64,000 bases of DNA from contig NZ_RJTX01000004.1 of assembly GCF_003729955.1 (NCBI RefSeq), positions 806,001-870,000 of the forward strand, given 5' to 3'. Source of the stretch: Chryseobacterium daecheongense (GTDB taxonomy: Bacteria; Bacteroidota; Bacteroidia; Flavobacteriales; Weeksellaceae). The translations under genes and the position numbers were made by a program. Shown one piece after another: positions 36,974-45,319 of this stretch. Below the pieces are notes generated by a model. It was given only the letters and a program-made list of their open reading frames with translations. It was not told the origin of the DNA and made no database searches. Position 1 is the first letter of the stretch, and every line of letters begins with the position of its first letter.

Positions 36974-37912
36974 TTAAATTTTTTGGAAATAAATTGGGGT
37001 TTTGTTCAAGTAAAAATGAGCGTAATATTCTTTAGGTCTGTCTGCTTTGAATTTTTCGAAATTATTAAAAGGAGAATGGCAATGTGGACAACAGAAGGAA
37101 TTGTAATATGTAAAGGTTCCGTCAAATGTTTTCGGAAGCTGGCTTTCTACCTCGCCAAGAATGTTTTCATCAATATTTTCCTGGAGCTGAGTGGGCATGT
37201 TTTCAATATCTCCATAAGTAACCATAAGCGTCTCCATGCTATTTGATGAATAGAAATATTGGGTGTCAGAAAATCCTGCATGATAAAAATCTACGGAGAA
37301 ACTTTTCTCACAGACATCACAAATACAGATTAGCCTTATATCGCCTGAAGAAATATAACCGCTGAAATGAAGCCCTCTGGCAAACATTCCTCTTCCGAAA
37401 AGTGCTTCGTTTTTTTCATTTTTATTGGAAAGATAAAAAGGCTGAAATCTTATATATTCTTTTTTCTCCTGATCTTTATTTTTATAAACAGCTCCTTCAA
37501 TTTGCACTGAAAAATCCGGATGAACTCTGACTTCGCAGTCAAAAATCTGATTATTGAGATCCGGGTTTGAATCTTTAGGTTCAATCTTATAGGTCCGCAG
37601 GTATTTCCCATTTTCATAGATCTTTATTTCAGGGATTGCTCCTTCTAGAAGAACTTCCTTTGTATCGGTGGCGCCTACGCCTGCATAAAGAGGATGGTTT
37701 TTGATGTGGATTTCATTTCTCCGGAATTCAATTCTTTGATGATCTCCTTTTAGAAATTCCTGTTGTGCTTCATTGAGAGTTTTAAAACTTTCATTCTTGG
37801 CTTGTATACTATTCAAATCAGGGTTTTGGTGGTCCGTCCTCCCTGTTTGGGCCCAAAGAAAGATCAGCAGACCGAATACAAGCAAAATTCCAATGAAGAA
37901 AATGGTTCCCAT
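36974..37912 (-). CDS. Membrane-anchored protein with two Cys-pair motifs
   Basis: Uncharacterised protein of 312 residues. One N-terminal membrane helix (GTIFFIGILLVFGLLIFLWA) precedes a soluble domain. Near the C-terminus two Cys pairs, CICDVC and CCPHC, are about 75 residues apart and could form a zinc ribbon split by an insertion. The start is ATG at 37912, 18 bases after a -7 box; the in-frame TTG at 37933 belongs to that box. No family recognised. Confidence 0.7.
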   Translation of the reverse strand: MGTIFFIGILLVFGLLIFLWAQTGRTDHQNPDLNSIQAKNESFKTLNEAQQEFLKGDHQRIEFRRNEIHIKNHPLYAGVGATDTKEVLLEGAIPEIKIYENGKYLRTYKIEPKDSNPDLNNQIFDCEVRVHPDFSVQIEGAVYKNKDQEKKEYIRFQPFYLSNKNEKNEALFGRGMFARGLHFSGYISSGDIRLICICDVCEKSFSVDFYHAGFSDTQYFYSSNSMETLMVTYGDIENMPTQLQENIDENILGEVESQLPKTFDGTFTYYNSFCCPHCHSPFNNFEKFKADRPKEYYAHFYLNKTPIYFQKI

Positions 37913-37930
37913 AATGTAAGAGTGTTTATA

Positions 37931-37938
37931 CAAAATTA
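37931..37938 (-). promoter_or_regulatory. -7 box for Cys-pair protein
   Basis: Minus-strand TAATTTTG, 18 bases before the ATG at 37912. Confidence 0.55.
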
Positions 37939-37948
37939 GCTTTTTAAC

Positions 37949-37975
37949 GAAAAACCTCCGAAAAAAAATCGGAGG
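37949..37975 (-). terminator. Terminator of the DUF4349 gene
   Basis: On the minus strand CCTCCGA / TCGGAGG stem with a T-rich loop, followed by TTTTTCG. Confidence 0.8.
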
Positions 37976-38029
37976 CTCGTAAAATTTAAAATTATGAGGA
38001 TAACCGAACGGTTAGGATAGCATAATCTC

Positions 38030-38941
38030 TTATTCAGAAAGAGTTTGAGGTTTTCTTTTTACAGGCTTTTTTTTTCTTAAAAAATATATGACTGTTCCAA
38101 GAATTAATAGAAGAGGCCAAATTGTAATTAGTCCTACAGCAATCTTTTGAATTAAATAAAACCCTTCTACAAAAGCATTTTTGGCATCGTAGATAAAATT
38201 GAACTGATATTTATTGTCAATGTTATTCGTATTGGTAATTGCAATTTCAGCAATACGAAGTTTAGGTTCTTTGATGTAGATATCAATGGTGCTGTATTTC
38301 AAATTATCCGTCACATCCATATTGGCGAGCTGTTGCAAATTCTCTTCCGACATATTTTCATCTCCCATTTTCACCTTGTCCTTATTGGTTTTCAGCTGAG
38401 AAATATTTTCACCTGTTTTTTTGATTCTTTTGCCTTCCAGTTCAGCATATTTAATACCTGATGTTACGTCTTCAGCATTAATAACTCTTGAATTCAAAAA
38501 CAGCTTTTTATCATTGATCAAAGTGAGAAGCTCTCCCAATCTTTCCGTAGGAACACGTACCTGCATGGTGTTTTCTGTCTGGTATTTCTTTACCAGCATT
38601 GCATTTTCATTCGAAGTATTGTAAGTGTCTTCCGAAATAACATTACTGTGTAATTCACTATGAGTAACAAATCCACCCAAATCCTGAACCGACTTTTCAA
38701 TGGAAATGGTGGCTTCATATACATCTTTCACTTCCATGTTTACATCTGCCGTTTTAATGAACTGTTTATCTTTTACTTTCATGGTGGCAGCAGAAGAAAC
38801 GCTGTCTGAAACCATAGCTGAAGCAGAATCTGCGGTAGCGGCTATTTCATAATCGCTTGCCGTTGCTTCTCCCTTTTTACATGAATATACTCCTAGAAGT
38901 AATAATGATGCTAATGATAATTTGATGTAAGTCGTTTTCAT
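38030..38941 (-). CDS. DUF4349 lipoprotein
   Basis: Lipoprotein of 303 residues (SLLLLGVYSCKK lipobox near residue 21). DUF4349 core is seen in FIKTADVNMEVKDVYEAT, DLGGFVTHSEL and the VRVPTERLGELL motif. A long helical stretch and one C-terminal membrane span follow (AVGLITIWPLLLILGTVIYFL), then a basic tail. The double anchoring, lipid at one end and membrane helix at the other, is usual for the family. Function unknown. Confidence 0.82.
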   Translation of the reverse strand: MKTTYIKLSLASLLLLGVYSCKKGEATASDYEIAATADSASAMVSDSVSSAATMKVKDKQFIKTADVNMEVKDVYEATISIEKSVQDLGGFVTHSELHSNVISEDTYNTSNENAMLVKKYQTENTMQVRVPTERLGELLTLINDKKLFLNSRVINAEDVTSGIKYAELEGKRIKKTGENISQLKTNKDKVKMGDENMSEENLQQLANMDVTDNLKYSTIDIYIKEPKLRIAEIAITNTNNIDNKYQFNFIYDAKNAFVEGFYLIQKIAVGLITIWPLLLILGTVIYFLRKKKPVKRKPQTLSE

Positions 38942-39078
38942 ATTGTTGATTTTTATTGTTTTCTTATTTCAAAGTTCAGCCTGAATCTTTTGTAATGTTT
39001 GAAAATCACGGGTAAAAAAATTGTAAACTCAATGCGTTGGTTAATTGTTTGTAAATCAGTATTTTGTAAAATAAACGA

Positions 39079-39111
39079 TTGTGCTAATGCTTAATTTCGG
39101 ATTGATTTTTG
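39079..39111 (+). promoter_or_regulatory. Likely promoter of acyl-CoA dehydrogenase
   Basis: TTG at 39079-39081, 22 bases, then GATTTTTG at 39104-39111, one base off TAnnTTTG. It excludes the in-frame ATG at 39113 as start. Confidence 0.5.
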
Positions 39112-39145
39112 CATGCTTTTACAAAATAAAATCACAACAATAACT

Positions 39146-40504
39146 ATGTCTAGTCCTTTTTCTAAAATCAGAAACGCAATAGAATTATTCAGATCAATAG
39201 ATTTTGATCAGTTAAGTGCCATCTCTCAAAAAGTGGATCTTCCAAAACTGATGCAAAACTTTTCAAAATTAGATGATAAGCAGCTGAGCGGATTAATGAA
39301 AATGCTTGATCCGAATAAGCCAAAAAAAGAACTTCCGCCCATTGACGGAGATTTCTACGATATCTATCATACGTTGACGCCGGAACAAAGAGAAATTCAG
39401 CTGAAAGTAAGAGCTTTTATGGAAAAAGAAGTTAAACCTTTAGTCAACCATTATTGGCTGAGAGACGAATTTCCTTTTGAGCTGATTCCGAAATTTCAGA
39501 AACTTGATATTTGCGGAGTCACCTATGAAGGATATGGCTGTCCCGGAATGCCGTTTTTAATGGAAGGTGTTATTGCTATGGAAATGGCGCGAATTGATGC
39601 TTCTATTGCCACTTTCTTCGGAGTGCAGTCCGGATTGGCAATGGGGTCCATTTATATTTGTGGTTCTGAAGAACAAAAACAGAAATGGCTGCCTCAAATG
39701 CAGAAGTTTGAAAAAATTGGCGCTTTTGGATTAACGGAGCCTGAAGTGGGTTCCGGAGCGGCAGGCGGATTAACGGTAACCTGTAAAAAAACTACGGCAG
39801 GCTGGATATTAAATGGTCAGAAAAAATGGATTGGAAATGCCACTTTTGCAGATTTGGTCATCATTTGGGCAAGAGATCTGGATGATGGTGAAGTGAAAGG
39901 ATTTATTGTAGAAAAAGATAATCCTGGATATTCCGTAGAGAAGATTAAAGGAAAAATGGCCTTAAGGATTGTTCAAAACGGATTGATCACGCTGAAAGAC
40001 TGCCTGATCACAGAAGAAAACAGGCTTCAAAATGCCAACTCATTCAAAGATACAGGAAAAGTCCTAAGAATGACAAGAGCCGGAGTTGCCTGGATGGCAA
40101 CGGGATGTGCAAGAGGAGCCTATGAAAGTGCATTGGATTATACCAGAAAGAGAGAACAATTCGGAAAGCCGATTGCCTCTTTTCAAATGATTCAGGGACA
40201 TCTGGTAGAAATGTTGTCTAATCTTACAGCGATGCAGACAATGGTATTCCGGTTATCTGAAATGCAGGATGAAGGAATTCTTAAAGATGAACATGCTTCT
40301 TTAGCCAAAGTATTTTGTACGCTGAGAACAAGAGATATTGTTTCCAGAGCCCGTGAAGTGATGGGCGGAAACGGAATTCTTCTGGAATATGATGTGGCAA
40401 GATTTGTTGCCGATGCAGAAGCCATTTATTCTTATGAAGGAACAAAAGAGATCAATTCACTGATTGTAGGAAGATCTATTACAGGTTTTAGTGCATTCGT
40501 ATAA
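39146..40504 (+). CDS. Acyl-CoA dehydrogenase (glutaryl-CoA dehydrogenase-like)
   Basis: FAD enzyme of 452 residues. Family motifs: FGLTEPEVGSGAAGG (flavin/substrate loop), GWILNGQKKWIGNATFAD, the RAGVAWMATGCARGAYE helix, and the catalytic Glu region in YEGTKEINSLIVGR. The pattern and length are closest to glutaryl-CoA dehydrogenase-like members, which often act on short dicarboxylic or branched acyl-CoAs; the exact substrate cannot be read. An extra N-terminal stretch of about 70 residues (to PPIDGDFYDI) precedes the dehydrogenase domain. The start is ATG at 39146, set by the promoter. Confidence 0.88.
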   Translation: MSSPFSKIRNAIELFRSIDFDQLSAISQKVDLPKLMQNFSKLDDKQLSGLMKMLDPNKPKKELPPIDGDFYDIYHTLTPEQREIQLKVRAFMEKEVKPLVNHYWLRDEFPFELIPKFQKLDICGVTYEGYGCPGMPFLMEGVIAMEMARIDASIATFFGVQSGLAMGSIYICGSEEQKQKWLPQMQKFEKIGAFGLTEPEVGSGAAGGLTVTCKKTTAGWILNGQKKWIGNATFADLVIIWARDLDDGEVKGFIVEKDNPGYSVEKIKGKMALRIVQNGLITLKDCLITEENRLQNANSFKDTGKVLRMTRAGVAWMATGCARGAYESALDYTRKREQFGKPIASFQMIQGHLVEMLSNLTAMQTMVFRLSEMQDEGILKDEHASLAKVFCTLRTRDIVSRAREVMGGNGILLEYDVARFVADAEAIYSYEGTKEINSLIVGRSITGFSAFV

Positions 40505-40508
40505 TTAA

Positions 40509-40589
40509 AAGTGAATGGTCAATAGTCAATTAACTTCGTTGTCAATTTAGAATTCACTTGCGTAGCAAAATTCACAATTGACCATTCAC
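40509..40589. repeat. Non-coding inverted repeat, variant B
   Basis: GTGAATGGTCAAT (40511-40523) and ATTGACCATTCAC (40577-40589) are perfect 13-base inverted arms. It is the same element type as at 26973, with matched base changes in both arms. It lies between two convergent genes and might also end transcription. Confidence 0.65.
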
Positions 40590-40605
40590 CATTCACCCAA
40601 AAATA

Positions 40606-40983
40606 TTAGCTCACTAAAGCTTTATATTTTTCTTTATTATCAATAATGATCCAAAGGTTGATCAGGAACATAATCCCGGCGATACTCATCCCCATTGGAG
40701 ATTTATCCATAGTGAAAACGTGAACAACGATCCCTACCATTACAGGTAAAATCACAATGGCACCTAAAGCTCTTGTTTTAGGAAAAATGAATAATAAACC
40801 GCCAATTACTTCTACAATGCCTACTAACGGCATCAACCAACTGATTTCTCCAAAGGCAGCAAAAAGCTTCATTTGTTCGGGAGTTGGCTTCTCCATAGGC
40901 ATATAATTAAAGAATTTATTTAATCCGGCATTAATGAACATAAGCCCGAAAAGTAAGCATAAAATGAATTTTACTATTTTCAT
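40606..40983 (-). CDS. DoxX-family membrane protein
   Basis: Four-span membrane protein of 125 residues. LCLLFGLMFINAGLNKFF at the N-terminus and PLVGIVEVIGGLLFIFPKTR are DoxX/DoxD family features. Members have been linked to thiosulfate oxidation or redox stress in other bacteria, but most, as here, have no known role. The start is ATG at 40983 directly before the first span. Confidence 0.85.
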   Translation of the reverse strand: MKIVKFILCLLFGLMFINAGLNKFFNYMPMEKPTPEQMKLFAAFGEISWLMPLVGIVEVIGGLLFIFPKTRALGAIVILPVMVGIVVHVFTMDKSPMGMSIAGIMFLINLWIIIDNKEKYKALVS

Positions 40984-41073
40984 GATTGTTGGATTTTTTA
41001 TCAAATTTAAATAAAAATTACATTGATACTCTCTGTTTAGAGAATTTTTTATTATTTCTTGCCTTATACTTTA

Positions 41074-41081
41074 TATATTTG
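41074..41081 (+). promoter_or_regulatory. -7 box for second GG-leader peptide
   Basis: TATATTTG, a full TAnnTTTG match 29 bases before the ATG. The nearest TTG (41059-41061) is only 12 bases upstream. Confidence 0.55.
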
Positions 41082-41110
41082 TTAAACCAAACAAATTAAA
41101 CAATAGTATT

Positions 41111-41356
41111 ATGTTGAAAAAACTTCAAAAATTAAATCGCGAAGAATTAAAGAAAATTAACGGGGGAACAGGCATCGAGCCTTGTGATATAGCTCCAGAA
41201 GGTTGCCCTTGTAAAGTTCCTCCTGGGCATCCGTGCCTTGGCGGCGGAGGAGATCCGGGAGGAGGTGGTACATTGGGATATTGCCCGAATGACGGAGCCT
41301 ATATTCCTTGCGATCAGCTTTGCTCTGACGGCAGACAACCACTTTGCCCTTTATAA
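41111..41356 (+). CDS. GG-leader, Cys/Gly/Pro-rich 'bacteriocin-like' peptide
   Basis: Precursor of 81 residues. The 19-residue leader MLKKLQKLNREELKKINGG ends in Gly-Gly, as in peptides exported by peptidase-ABC transporters. The core has eight Cys (C25, C32, C34, C42, C58, C67, C71, C79), two glycine runs around residues 44-53 and many prolines. Such peptides are widespread in Chryseobacterium and labelled bacteriocin-like without shown activity. It has its own promoter box and terminator and no export genes nearby. Confidence 0.82.
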   Translation: MLKKLQKLNREELKKINGGTGIEPCDIAPEGCPCKVPPGHPCLGGGGDPGGGGTLGYCPNDGAYIPCDQLCSDGRQPLCPL

Positions 41357-41361
41357 AAAAT

Positions 41362-41388
41362 AAAACCCTCCAATCGGAGGGCTTTTTT
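41362..41388. terminator. Bidirectional terminator, GG-peptide / AI-2E gene
   Basis: CCCTCC / GGAGGG stem with an AATC loop and T-run; it abuts the stop codon of the convergent gene at 41387. Confidence 0.85.
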
Positions 41389-42499
41389 AATCCTTTTCTT
41401 GCAAGGTAATATTTTTAGAGATCTTATAGCTCTTTTTCTTTTTATGAGGCTTTTCTTCTTCACCCAATAATTTTCCCCAAGGTTTCAGATCTTCTACCCT
41501 TTCAAATATGATTTTGATAATGGCAATAGCGGGAATACAAAGAAACATTCCTGCAATTCCCCAAAGATGTTCTCCGATCACAATGCCGATGAAAGAAAAT
41601 AAAGCATTGATTTTCACTTTTGAACCCACCACAAATGGAAGTACAATATTACCATCAACAATATGAACACCGATGTATCCGATAGCTACATAAATGCAGG
41701 TTGCCGGAGTACTGGTTGCAAAAGCGATGAAACAGGCTATTAAAAGGGAGATAAGAATTCCCAAATAAGGAATTACATTGAGCAGGCCTGTTAATATTCC
41801 CAAAAGAACAGCATACTTCACTCCCAAAATAGAAAGTACGATAGTGGTAAGTACAGATACGATTATCACCTGTAAACAAAGCCCGATGATGTATTTCTTC
41901 GTCATCACCCTTACTTCATTCACTACTTCCTGTACACTGGATTTATGCTTTTCATTGAAAACAGAAACGATGAAGTTTTTCAGGATTCTTCTGTAGTTCA
42001 AAATAAAAATAAAAAACAGAATAAAGAACACGATGAAACCTATTCCCGTGGAAAAAACCCCGAAAGTAAAGCCCAGGATGACCCCCGAAGAAGATAGAAG
42101 CTTATTTAAACCCTGATCCAGATAATCCAGCTGTTCATCTATTTTTACATGGAAAGTTTTTGATACCCATTTCTGCAAGCTTTCAAATACCGAATCGAAT
42201 TGTGCCCTCAGATGAGGGAGGTCCTTACTGAAACTGGAAAGCTGGGATCCAAAGAAATAAACAAGCCCGGTTAAAATGACCAGCATGATCATTACAGAAG
42301 CCATAGTGGAGACCGACCTTGGAAACTTTAGCTTTCTTTCCATAAAAGTGGCTACCGGTAAAAATAACATTGCCATTAAAAATGCCAGAAAGAAAGGTGA
42401 TAGAATGCTTTGCCCCAAAGCCAGAAGATATCCGATGCCAATGATGGAAACAATAACAAGAGTAAGTTTCAGTAAAAAAGGAATCCTAAAAAAGTTCAT
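41387..42499 (-). CDS. AI-2E family transporter
   Basis: Membrane protein of 370 residues with about seven or eight spans and a soluble loop around residues 100-150. The family motif GLLNVIPYLGILISLL and the following HIVDGNIVLPFVVGSKVKIN identify the PerM/AI-2E group. Named for autoinducer-2 export in one member, but relatives include Na+/H+ antiporters, so the substrate is open. The C-terminus is Lys rich. Confidence 0.88.
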   Translation of the reverse strand: MNFFRIPFLLKLTLVIVSIIGIGYLLALGQSILSPFFLAFLMAMLFLPVATFMERKLKFPRSVSTMASVMIMLVILTGLVYFFGSQLSSFSKDLPHLRAQFDSVFESLQKWVSKTFHVKIDEQLDYLDQGLNKLLSSSGVILGFTFGVFSTGIGFIVFFILFFIFILNYRRILKNFIVSVFNEKHKSSVQEVVNEVRVMTKKYIIGLCLQVIIVSVLTTIVLSILGVKYAVLLGILTGLLNVIPYLGILISLLIACFIAFATSTPATCIYVAIGYIGVHIVDGNIVLPFVVGSKVKINALFSFIGIVIGEHLWGIAGMFLCIPAIAIIKIIFERVEDLKPWGKLLGEEEKPHKKKKSYKISKNITLQEKD

Positions 42500-42594
42500 A
42501 TTATAATTATTCAGTATAAAAATAATAAAAAGCCGTTAATTGAAAGATTTTATCTTGTTCATATTTTCAATTAATTCTTGAATAGTAAATAAAA

Positions 42595-42625
42595 ATAAAT
42601 TCGTCCCCAATTGAGACGAATTTAT
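42595..42625 (-). terminator. Terminator of lon
   Basis: ATAAATTCGTC / GACGAATTTAT inverted repeat 28 bases after the lon stop, with an AT-rich tail on the minus strand. Confidence 0.65.
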
Positions 42626-42652
42626 AATATTGAGAAGTTAATATGTAAGTTT

Positions 42653-45058
42653 TTATTTTTCAAGAGCGATGTCAATCACTTCTTCCATTCTGTTTACATA
42701 ATGGACTTTCAGATTTTTTAAATAATCTTTTTTAATTTCTTCCACATCTTTCCGGTTGGCTGCGCAAAGAATAACATCTTTAATTCCGGCTCTTGTTGCT
42801 GCCAGTAATTTTTCTTTAATTCCACCCACAGGAAGAACTTTGCCTCTTAACGTAATTTCTCCTGTCATAGCAAGATGAGGTTTTACCTTTTTGTTTTTAA
42901 AAGAGGAAACCATGGAAGTTAACATTGCAATCCCTGCCGAAGGACCATCTTTAGGAGTTGCTCCTTCAGGAACGTGTACGTGGATGTTTTTCTTTTCTAA
43001 ATCTTCCTGATCAATTCCCAGCTCATTATGTTTCGCTTTAATATACTCTAGGGCAATTGTGGCAGATTCTTTCATTACAGTTCCCAGATTACCTGTCATT
43101 GTAAGAGATCCTTTACCATTGCTTAAAATACTTTCAATGAATAAAATATCTCCACCTACACTGGTCCAGGCCAAGCCTGTAACGACTCCCGGAACTCCGG
43201 TAATTTCAGATAAACTTTTTGGTCTGGGAACCCCTAAAATCTCATCTACTTTTTCAATAGAGATTTTATGATCATATTCTTTTAATAAAGCTGTTTGTAG
43301 AGCTACCCAACGAGCGATAGCGGCAATTCTTTTTTCTAGGGATCGTACTCCGCTTTCAGAAGTGTGTGCCTCAATAATATGTTTAAGTTCAGCATTTCCT
43401 AATTTAAATGATTTGGAATCCAAGCCATTTTCTTCCTGCTGCTTTTTGATCAAATGTCTTTTGGCAATCTCTATCTTTTCTTCCAATGTATATCCTGCAA
43501 TCTGGATGATCTCTGTTCTATCCAAAAGAGGAGTCTGTATTGTGGAAAGAGAGTTGGCTGTGGCAATGAACATTACTTTAGACAAATCATAACCCATTTC
43601 TAAGAAATTGTCATAGAAAGATTTATTTTGTTCAGGATCAAGAACTTCCAAAAGTGCGGAGCTCGGATCTCCGTGAAGACCTTGCCCGATTTTATCAATC
43701 TCATCCAAAACAATAACCGGGTTAGAAGTACCGGATTTTTTAATGGACTGAAGAATTCTTCCCGCCATTGCTCCGATATATGTTTTTCTATGTCCGCGGA
43801 TCTCACTTTCATCATGAAGACCTCCTAAAGACAGTCTTACATATTTTCTGCCCAAGGCATCGGCAATTGATTTTCCTAAAGAGGTTTTACCCACTCCTGG
43901 AGGACCAACGAGCAATAGAATAGGAGATTTCATGTTGTTTTTTAATTTTAAAACAGCCATGTGCTCCAAGATCCTTTTTTTAATGTCTTCAAGCCCGAAA
44001 TGTGCTTTTTCTAAAACTTTTTCAGCCTTGGCAATATCAAAAACATCTTTAGTATAAGTTTCCCAAGGAAGATCAGTGAAGAAATCAAGGTAATTTCTCT
44101 GAACATTGTAATCCGGTGAATTCGGATTCTGGCGCTGAAGCCTGCTGATCTCTTTCTGGAAATGTTCTTCTACCTCATTGCTCCATTTTTTAGTTCTTGC
44201 CTTTTTGATAAGATCTTCAACATCGCTTTCTGGCCCACCACCCAATTCCTCCTGGATCGTTCTGATCTGCTGGTTAAGGAAATATTCTCTCTGTTGCTTA
44301 TCCAGGTCTTTGGATGTTTTCTGATGAATCTGATTTCTCAACTCCAGTTTTCTGAAATCTTCATGCATCATTTCATAACATTTATTCGCTCTTTCAACCA
44401 GGCTCTTCTCTTCAAGCAACTTCTGTTTGTCTACAGGAGAGAAGTTAGCATTGGTACAGATGAAATTTAATAAATCGTCATTATTATTGATGTTCTTAAT
44501 CGCAAAATTAGCTGCATTAGGAATATTAGGATCAAGCTCAATGATCTTTAAAGCCAGGTCTTTGATGTTCTCAAGCAAAGCTTCGTATTCTTCCTTATCT
44601 TTCGGTTTGGAATCTTTTAATTTTGAAATTTCAGCCTTGAAATAAGGTTGTGTCTCTATATATTTCTTAACCTTGAACCTGTAGAACCCTTTGGTAATTG
44701 CAGTGATATTTCCCTCCGGAAGCTTAATGATTTTTATGATCTTAGCTAACGTTCCGATCTGGAAAAGATCCTTTTCGGCAGGTTGTTCCAAGTCGGAGTT
44801 TTTCTGGCTTATTATTCCGATAAGATCTCCATTTTTCTGAGCTTCTTCAAGAAGCTGTATGGATGTTTTTCTTCCTGCGGTAATAGGAATCACCACATTA
44901 GGGAACATAACCATATTTCTTACAGGAAGTATAGGGAATATTTTCTGTTCGGAATTTTTATCAGTCTCGGTAAGGTCGGAAAGATTGATCTCCTCGGCCA
45001 CAATATCGAATCCATCACTGATTATTTCTTCTAAACTCATATCTTCAAATTCTGTCAT
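42653..45058 (-). CDS. lon: ATP-dependent protease Lon
   Basis: Cytoplasmic AAA+ protease of 801 residues degrading misfolded and regulatory proteins. The N-terminal substrate domain starts at [19 protein letters not shown]. Walker A is [13 protein letters not shown], Walker [12 protein letters not shown]. The protease domain has the Ser-Lys dyad, with Ser in [11 protein letters not shown] and Lys in [10 protein letters not shown]. The divergent gene encodes a periplasmic foldase. A perfect 17-base palindrome lies 10 bases before the start, a candidate operator. Confidence 0.97.
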   Translation of the reverse strand: MTEFEDMSLEEIISDGFDIVAEEINLSDLTETDKNSEQKIFPILPVRNMVMFPNVVIPITAGRKTSIQLLEEAQKNGDLIGIISQKNSDLEQPAEKDLFQIGTLAKIIKIIKLPEGNITAITKGFYRFKVKKYIETQPYFKAEISKLKDSKPKDKEEYEALLENIKDLALKIIELDPNIPNAANFAIKNINNNDDLLNFICTNANFSPVDKQKLLEEKSLVERANKCYEMMHEDFRKLELRNQIHQKTSKDLDKQQREYFLNQQIRTIQEELGGGPESDVEDLIKKARTKKWSNEVEEHFQKEISRLQRQNPNSPDYNVQRNYLDFFTDLPWETYTKDVFDIAKAEKVLEKAHFGLEDIKKRILEHMAVLKLKNNMKSPILLLVGPPGVGKTSLGKSIADALGRKYVRLSLGGLHDESEIRGHRKTYIGAMAGRILQSIKKSGTSNPVIVLDEIDKIGQGLHGDPSSALLEVLDPEQNKSFYDNFLEMGYDLSKVMFIATANSLSTIQTPLLDRTEIIQIAGYTLEEKIEIAKRHLIKKQQEENGLDSKSFKLGNAELKHIIEAHTSESGVRSLEKRIAAIARWVALQTALLKEYDHKISIEKVDEILGVPRPKSLSEITGVPGVVTGLAWTSVGGDILFIESILSNGKGSLTMTGNLGTVMKESATIALEYIKAKHNELGIDQEDLEKKNIHVHVPEGATPKDGPSAGIAMLTSMVSSFKNKKVKPHLAMTGEITLRGKVLPVGGIKEKLLAATRAGIKDVILCAANRKDVEEIKKDYLKNLKVHYVNRMEEVIDIALEK

Positions 45059-45067
45059 AGTCAGTTG

Positions 45068-45084
45068 AATGACAAATTGTCATT
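45068..45084. promoter_or_regulatory. Palindrome just upstream of lon
   Basis: AATGACAA-A-TTGTCATT, perfect 8-base arms around one base, 10 to 26 bases before the lon ATG. Candidate operator for a dimeric regulator. Confidence 0.5.
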
Positions 45085-45154
45085 ACAGTTTTAAATCGTT
45101 AAAGTGATATTTTGATAATATGCCGGAAGAATACCGGCCATACTATATCATTCT

Positions 45155-45179
45155 AAATGGCACAATACTTATGCCATTT
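45155..45179. promoter_or_regulatory. Second palindrome in the lon / foldase gap
   Basis: AAATGGCA-N9-TGCCATTT, perfect 8-base arms with a 9-base spacer, about midway between the two divergent starts. Same layout as the CIRCE heat-shock operator but a different sequence. Confidence 0.5.
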
Positions 45180-45319
45180 GTCTTTTAGTGAAAAATCTGG
45201 TCAAAATTTCCTTTTTTATATAAGTTTGAGTTTAAAAAGATTAAAAAAAGCATATACGCTTCTGTAATTTCTTAAAAATGTGTATTTTCGCAAACTGATA
45301 AAAAACTATAATTTATAAA

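Noticed and set aside
45158..45175. Sigma-54 promoter (TGGCAC-N5-TTGCA)
   Set aside because: The TGGCAC half is present but the -12 GC element is not at the needed spacing on either strand.
45155..45179. CIRCE heat-shock operator
   Set aside because: The 8-N9-8 layout is similar, but the arms AAATGGCA/TGCCATTT do not match TTAGCACTC/GAGTGCTAA.
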